Assembly (NCBI RefSeq): GCF_900258035.1
Contig: NZ_OGTP01000019.1
Span: 1 to 64,000 of the forward strand
Origin: Caballeronia novacaledonica
GTDB taxonomy: Bacteria > Pseudomonadota > Gammaproteobacteria > Burkholderiales > Burkholderiaceae
Length of the DNA: 64,000 nucleotides
Reading direction: 5' to 3'
The first letter of the stretch is position 1. Every line of letters begins with the position of its first letter. The notes below the pieces were generated by a model. It did no database searches and was not told the DNA's origin. It saw nothing but the letters and a program-made list of their open reading frames with translations. A program made the position numbers and the translations under genes. Below, piece after piece: positions 61,769 to 64,000 of this stretch.

Positions 61769-63352
61769 ATGCGAAAGAACCTGAAAAATTTCGGCCTGAT
61801 CGCCGCAGGCGTTGCTGCCGGCGCACTCGCGACACTGCAGATTTCCGCATACGCACAGCAATCCGCCTCCTCGCCGCTGCCGCTCGAACAATTGCGGCTG
61901 TTCGCCGAAGTCTTCGGGCAAATCAAGCACGAATACGTCGAACCCGTCGACGACAAAAAGCTCCTCACCGCCGCCATCAAGGGCATGGTGTCGAGTCTCG
62001 ACCCGCACTCGTCCTATCTCGACAAGACCGATTACGAAGAACTGCAGGAGCAGACCAAGGGTCGCTTCGCGGGCCTCGGCATCGAAATTTCTTCGGAAGA
62101 CGGACTCATCAAGGTGATCTCGCCGATCGAGGACACGCCCGCGTTCCGCGCCGGCATTCGTCCGGGCGACCTCATCACGCGCATCAACGACAAGCCGGTG
62201 CGCGGCATGACGCTGGATAAAGCCGTGAAGCAGATGCGCGGCGAACCGGGCACGAAGGTCACGCTCACGATCTTCCGCAAGAGCGACGACCGCACCTTCC
62301 CGCTCACCGTGACGCGCGCCGTGATCCGCGTGCAGTCTGTGAAGATGAAGGTGCCGGAGCCGGGCTACGGCTATATCCGCATCACGAGCTTCCAGGAACG
62401 CACGGTGCCCGATCTCGCCGCGAAGCTGCAGGATCTCGCGCGTCAGCAGCCGAATCTGAAGGGCCTCGTGCTCGACCTGCGCAACAACGGCGGCGGCCTG
62501 TTGCAGAGCGCGGTCGGCGTTGCGGGCGCGTTCCTGCCGGACAACGCGGTGGTCGTGTCGACCAATGGACAAATCGCGGACGCGAAGCAGACGTTCCGCG
62601 ACACCTACGACAACTACCGCCTGCCGTCCTTCGATTCCGATCCGCTCAAGAGCGTGCCGGAGATCTTCAAGAAGGTGCCGATGGTCGTGCTGACCAATGC
62701 GTACTCGGCGTCGGCTTCGGAGATTGTCGCGGGCGCGCTGCAGGATCATCATCGCGCGCTGATCGTGGGCAAGACGACGTTCGGCAAGGGCTCGGTGCAG
62801 ACGGTTCGCCCGATGACCGCCGACTCCGCGCTGCGCCTCACGACCGCCTATTACTACACGCCGAGCGGCAAGTCGATCCAGAACCAGGGCGTGCGCCCGG
62901 ACGTTCCGGTCGATCAATACGCGGACGGCGATCCGGACGACGCGCTCGTCACGCGCGAAGTGGATTACTCGAACCACCTCGCCAACACGCAGGATCCGAA
63001 CGAGAAGAAGGAGCAGGAACAGCGCGAGGCCGATCGCCTTGAGCAACTGCGCATTCTCGAAGAGCAGAACGACAAGAAGACGCCGGAGCAACGCCGCAAG
63101 GATCGCGAGCGCAAGCCGGTCGAGTTCGGCAGCTCGGACGACTTCATGCTCCAGCAGGGGCTGAACAAGCTCGAAGGCAAGCAGGTCGTCGAATCGAAGT
63201 CGTACACCGAACGCAAGCTCGCGCAGAACAAGCCGCCGCGTTCGGCATCCGCGCCGGTGGTCGCGCCTCCGGCGCTGCCGGCCACGCCGGGCTCCGCGCC
63301 GGCGTCGGGCGCGCAACCGGCTTCGTCGCCGACCGCGCAGCAGTCGAAGTAA
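61769..63352 (+). CDS. C-terminal processing peptidase (S41 family)
   Basis: A 527-residue periplasmic protease: N-terminal signal/anchor (about 7-28), PDZ domain (about 95-175, GLGIEISSEDGLIKVISPIE), and S41 catalytic core with Ser in TNAYSASASEIVAGAL and Lys in VGKTTFGKGSVQT. The tail (about 410-527) is rich in Glu/Gln/Lys then Pro/Ala and likely disordered. Such Ctp/Prc proteases trim peptidoglycan enzymes or lipoproteins. It follows gpmA, a common order. Confidence 0.95.
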   Translation: MRKNLKNFGLIAAGVAAGALATLQISAYAQQSASSPLPLEQLRLFAEVFGQIKHEYVEPVDDKKLLTAAIKGMVSSLDPHSSYLDKTDYEELQEQTKGRFAGLGIEISSEDGLIKVISPIEDTPAFRAGIRPGDLITRINDKPVRGMTLDKAVKQMRGEPGTKVTLTIFRKSDDRTFPLTVTRAVIRVQSVKMKVPEPGYGYIRITSFQERTVPDLAAKLQDLARQQPNLKGLVLDLRNNGGGLLQSAVGVAGAFLPDNAVVVSTNGQIADAKQTFRDTYDNYRLPSFDSDPLKSVPEIFKKVPMVVLTNAYSASASEIVAGALQDHHRALIVGKTTFGKGSVQTVRPMTADSALRLTTAYYYTPSGKSIQNQGVRPDVPVDQYADGDPDDALVTREVDYSNHLANTQDPNEKKEQEQREADRLEQLRILEEQNDKKTPEQRRKDRERKPVEFGSSDDFMLQQGLNKLEGKQVVESKSYTERKLAQNKPPRSASAPVVAPPALPATPGSAPASGAQPASSPTAQQSK

Positions 63353-63369
63353 TTCTCCCGTAGTCCAGC

Positions 63370-63410
63370 AAAGGCTTCGCAGCGTGACGTTGCGAAGCCT
63401 TTTCTCTTTT
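63370..63410 (+). terminator. Intrinsic terminator after the Ctp gene
   Basis: AAGGCTTCGCA (63371-63381) pairs perfectly with TGCGAAGCCTT (63391-63401) around a 9-nt loop, followed by TTCTCTTTT. It is a strong Rho-independent terminator 18 nt after the stop. Confidence 0.92.
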
Positions 63411-63454
63411 GCGCGCTTAGAATGCTTCGTTCGAGCAAGCCGATTCTTTCCGCA

Positions 63455-64000
63455 ATGAACGACGATCAACTCCTTCGCTACTCCCGCCATATCCTCGTCG
63501 ATGAAATCGGCATCGAGGCGCAGGAGCGCTTCCTCGGCGCGCACGCGATCATCATCGGCGCGGGCGGACTCGGCGCGCCCGCGGCGATGTATCTGGCGGC
63601 GGCGGGCGTCGGAAAGATCACGCTGGCCGATGCCGATACCGTCGATCTCACGAATCTGCAGCGGCAGATCGTGCACATGACGCGATCGGTCGGAACGCTC
63701 AAGGTGGAATCGGCGCGCGAGACGCTGAACGCGCTGAATCCCGGCGTCGAAGTCATCGCGGTGAACGCGCGCGCGGACGCCGCATGGCTCGGCGCCAACG
63801 TGCCCGCAAGCTCGGTCGTGCTCGATTGCAGCGACAACTTCGCGACACGCCACGCGATCAACGCGGCGTGCGTCGCGCATCGCGTGCCGCTCGTGTCGGG
63901 CGCGGCGCTGCGTTTCGACGGACAGATCAGCACCTTCGACTTCCGCTCGCCGGACTCGCCGTGCTACGCGTGCGTGTTTCCGCCGGACCAGCCGTTCGAG
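63455..64000 (+). CDS. ThiF/MoeB-family E1-like adenylyltransferase (5' part)
   Basis: The gene runs off the window edge; 182 codons are visible from the ATG at 63455 (MNDDQLLRYSRHILVDEIGI). The Rossmann ATP site HAIIIGAGGLGAPAAMYLAA, LADADTVDLTNLQRQIVH with the Asp/Arg residues of the adenylation site, and the first zinc Cys pair in CYACVF are present. It adenylates the C-terminal Gly of MoaD or ThiS-type sulfur carriers; MoeB and ThiF cannot be separated from this part. Confidence 0.92.
   Translation, partial: MNDDQLLRYSRHILVDEIGIEAQERFLGAHAIIIGAGGLGAPAAMYLAAAGVGKITLADADTVDLTNLQRQIVHMTRSVGTLKVESARETLNALNPGVEVIAVNARADAAWLGANVPASSVVLDCSDNFATRHAINAACVAHRVPLVSGAALRFDGQISTFDFRSPDSPCYACVFPPDQPFE

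Overview
The window is chromosomal DNA of a high-GC beta-proteobacterium. Gene order and protein families (kdsD-kdsC-lptCAB-rpoN-hpf-ptsN-hprK-rapZ; lolB-ispE-tRNA-Gln-prs-rplY-pth; a caa3-type cox cluster) point to Burkholderiaceae, most likely Burkholderia sensu lato (Paraburkholderia or Caballeronia). This placement is inferred from recognised families and synteny, not from a search. I see no insertion sequences, prophage, integrase, CRISPR array or rRNA operon. Coding density is near 90 percent, and almost all genes are recognisable core or near-core genes.

Layout. 0-5.2 kb is a minus-strand run kefB-like, apt, lysE, nudix, purU, ending in a terminator at 53-82. 5.3-14.8 kb (+) holds Kdo and LPS export genes, sigma-54, hibernation factor, PtsN, HprK, RapZ and a LON-domain protein. 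14.8-16.7 kb (-) holds mutY and mutM. 16.8-23.9 kb (+) holds a TPR protein, lolB, ispE, tRNA-Gln, prs, rplY, pth and hisC. 23.9-25.4 kb (-) holds ferredoxin, coaD and rsmD, divergent from ftsY. 26.9-28.9 kb (-) is an overlapping trio: FAH hydrolase, zeta-GST isomerase and an ArgO-like exporter. 29.2-32.3 kb (+) holds ybiB and leuA, with a leucine-codon leader peptide between them. 32.3-33.3 kb (-) holds a SnoaL-like protein and pagL, facing rpoH, which carries a perfect CIRCE operator. 34.6-42.2 kb (-) is the GlcNAc system nagR-nagA-nagB2-nagF-nagE. 42.5-44.8 kb holds a MarR-GNAT fusion, an orphan MetQ and a YciI protein. 44.8-55.2 kb (-) is the complete aa3/caa3 oxidase and heme A cluster. 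55.4-64 kb holds bioC, comF, trmL, a macro-domain protein, gpsA, secB, grxC, a rhodanese, gpmA, a CtpA protease and a truncated MoeB/ThiF gene.

How the parts connect. The nag genes encode a complete sugar PTS (EIIA-HPr-EI plus EIICB), while ptsN, hprK and rapZ encode regulatory PTS parts, so phosphoryl flow from GlcNAc uptake could in principle reach them. The cox cluster contains the oxidase subunits, Cu insertion factors (CtaG, Sco and a Sco-like protein), SURF1, both heme A synthesis enzymes and several tiny membrane proteins.

The most interesting regulatory element is the region before leuA: a 25-codon ORF with five leucine codons, four of them rare CTA, whose Leu codons lie in or next to two perfect hairpins. 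A promoter overlaps the end of ybiB and would start transcription almost at the leader ATG. Other points of note are the COX II-cytochrome c-OmpA triple fusion, a second EIIB-like domain lacking its cysteine in NagE, and the CIRCE element at rpoH.
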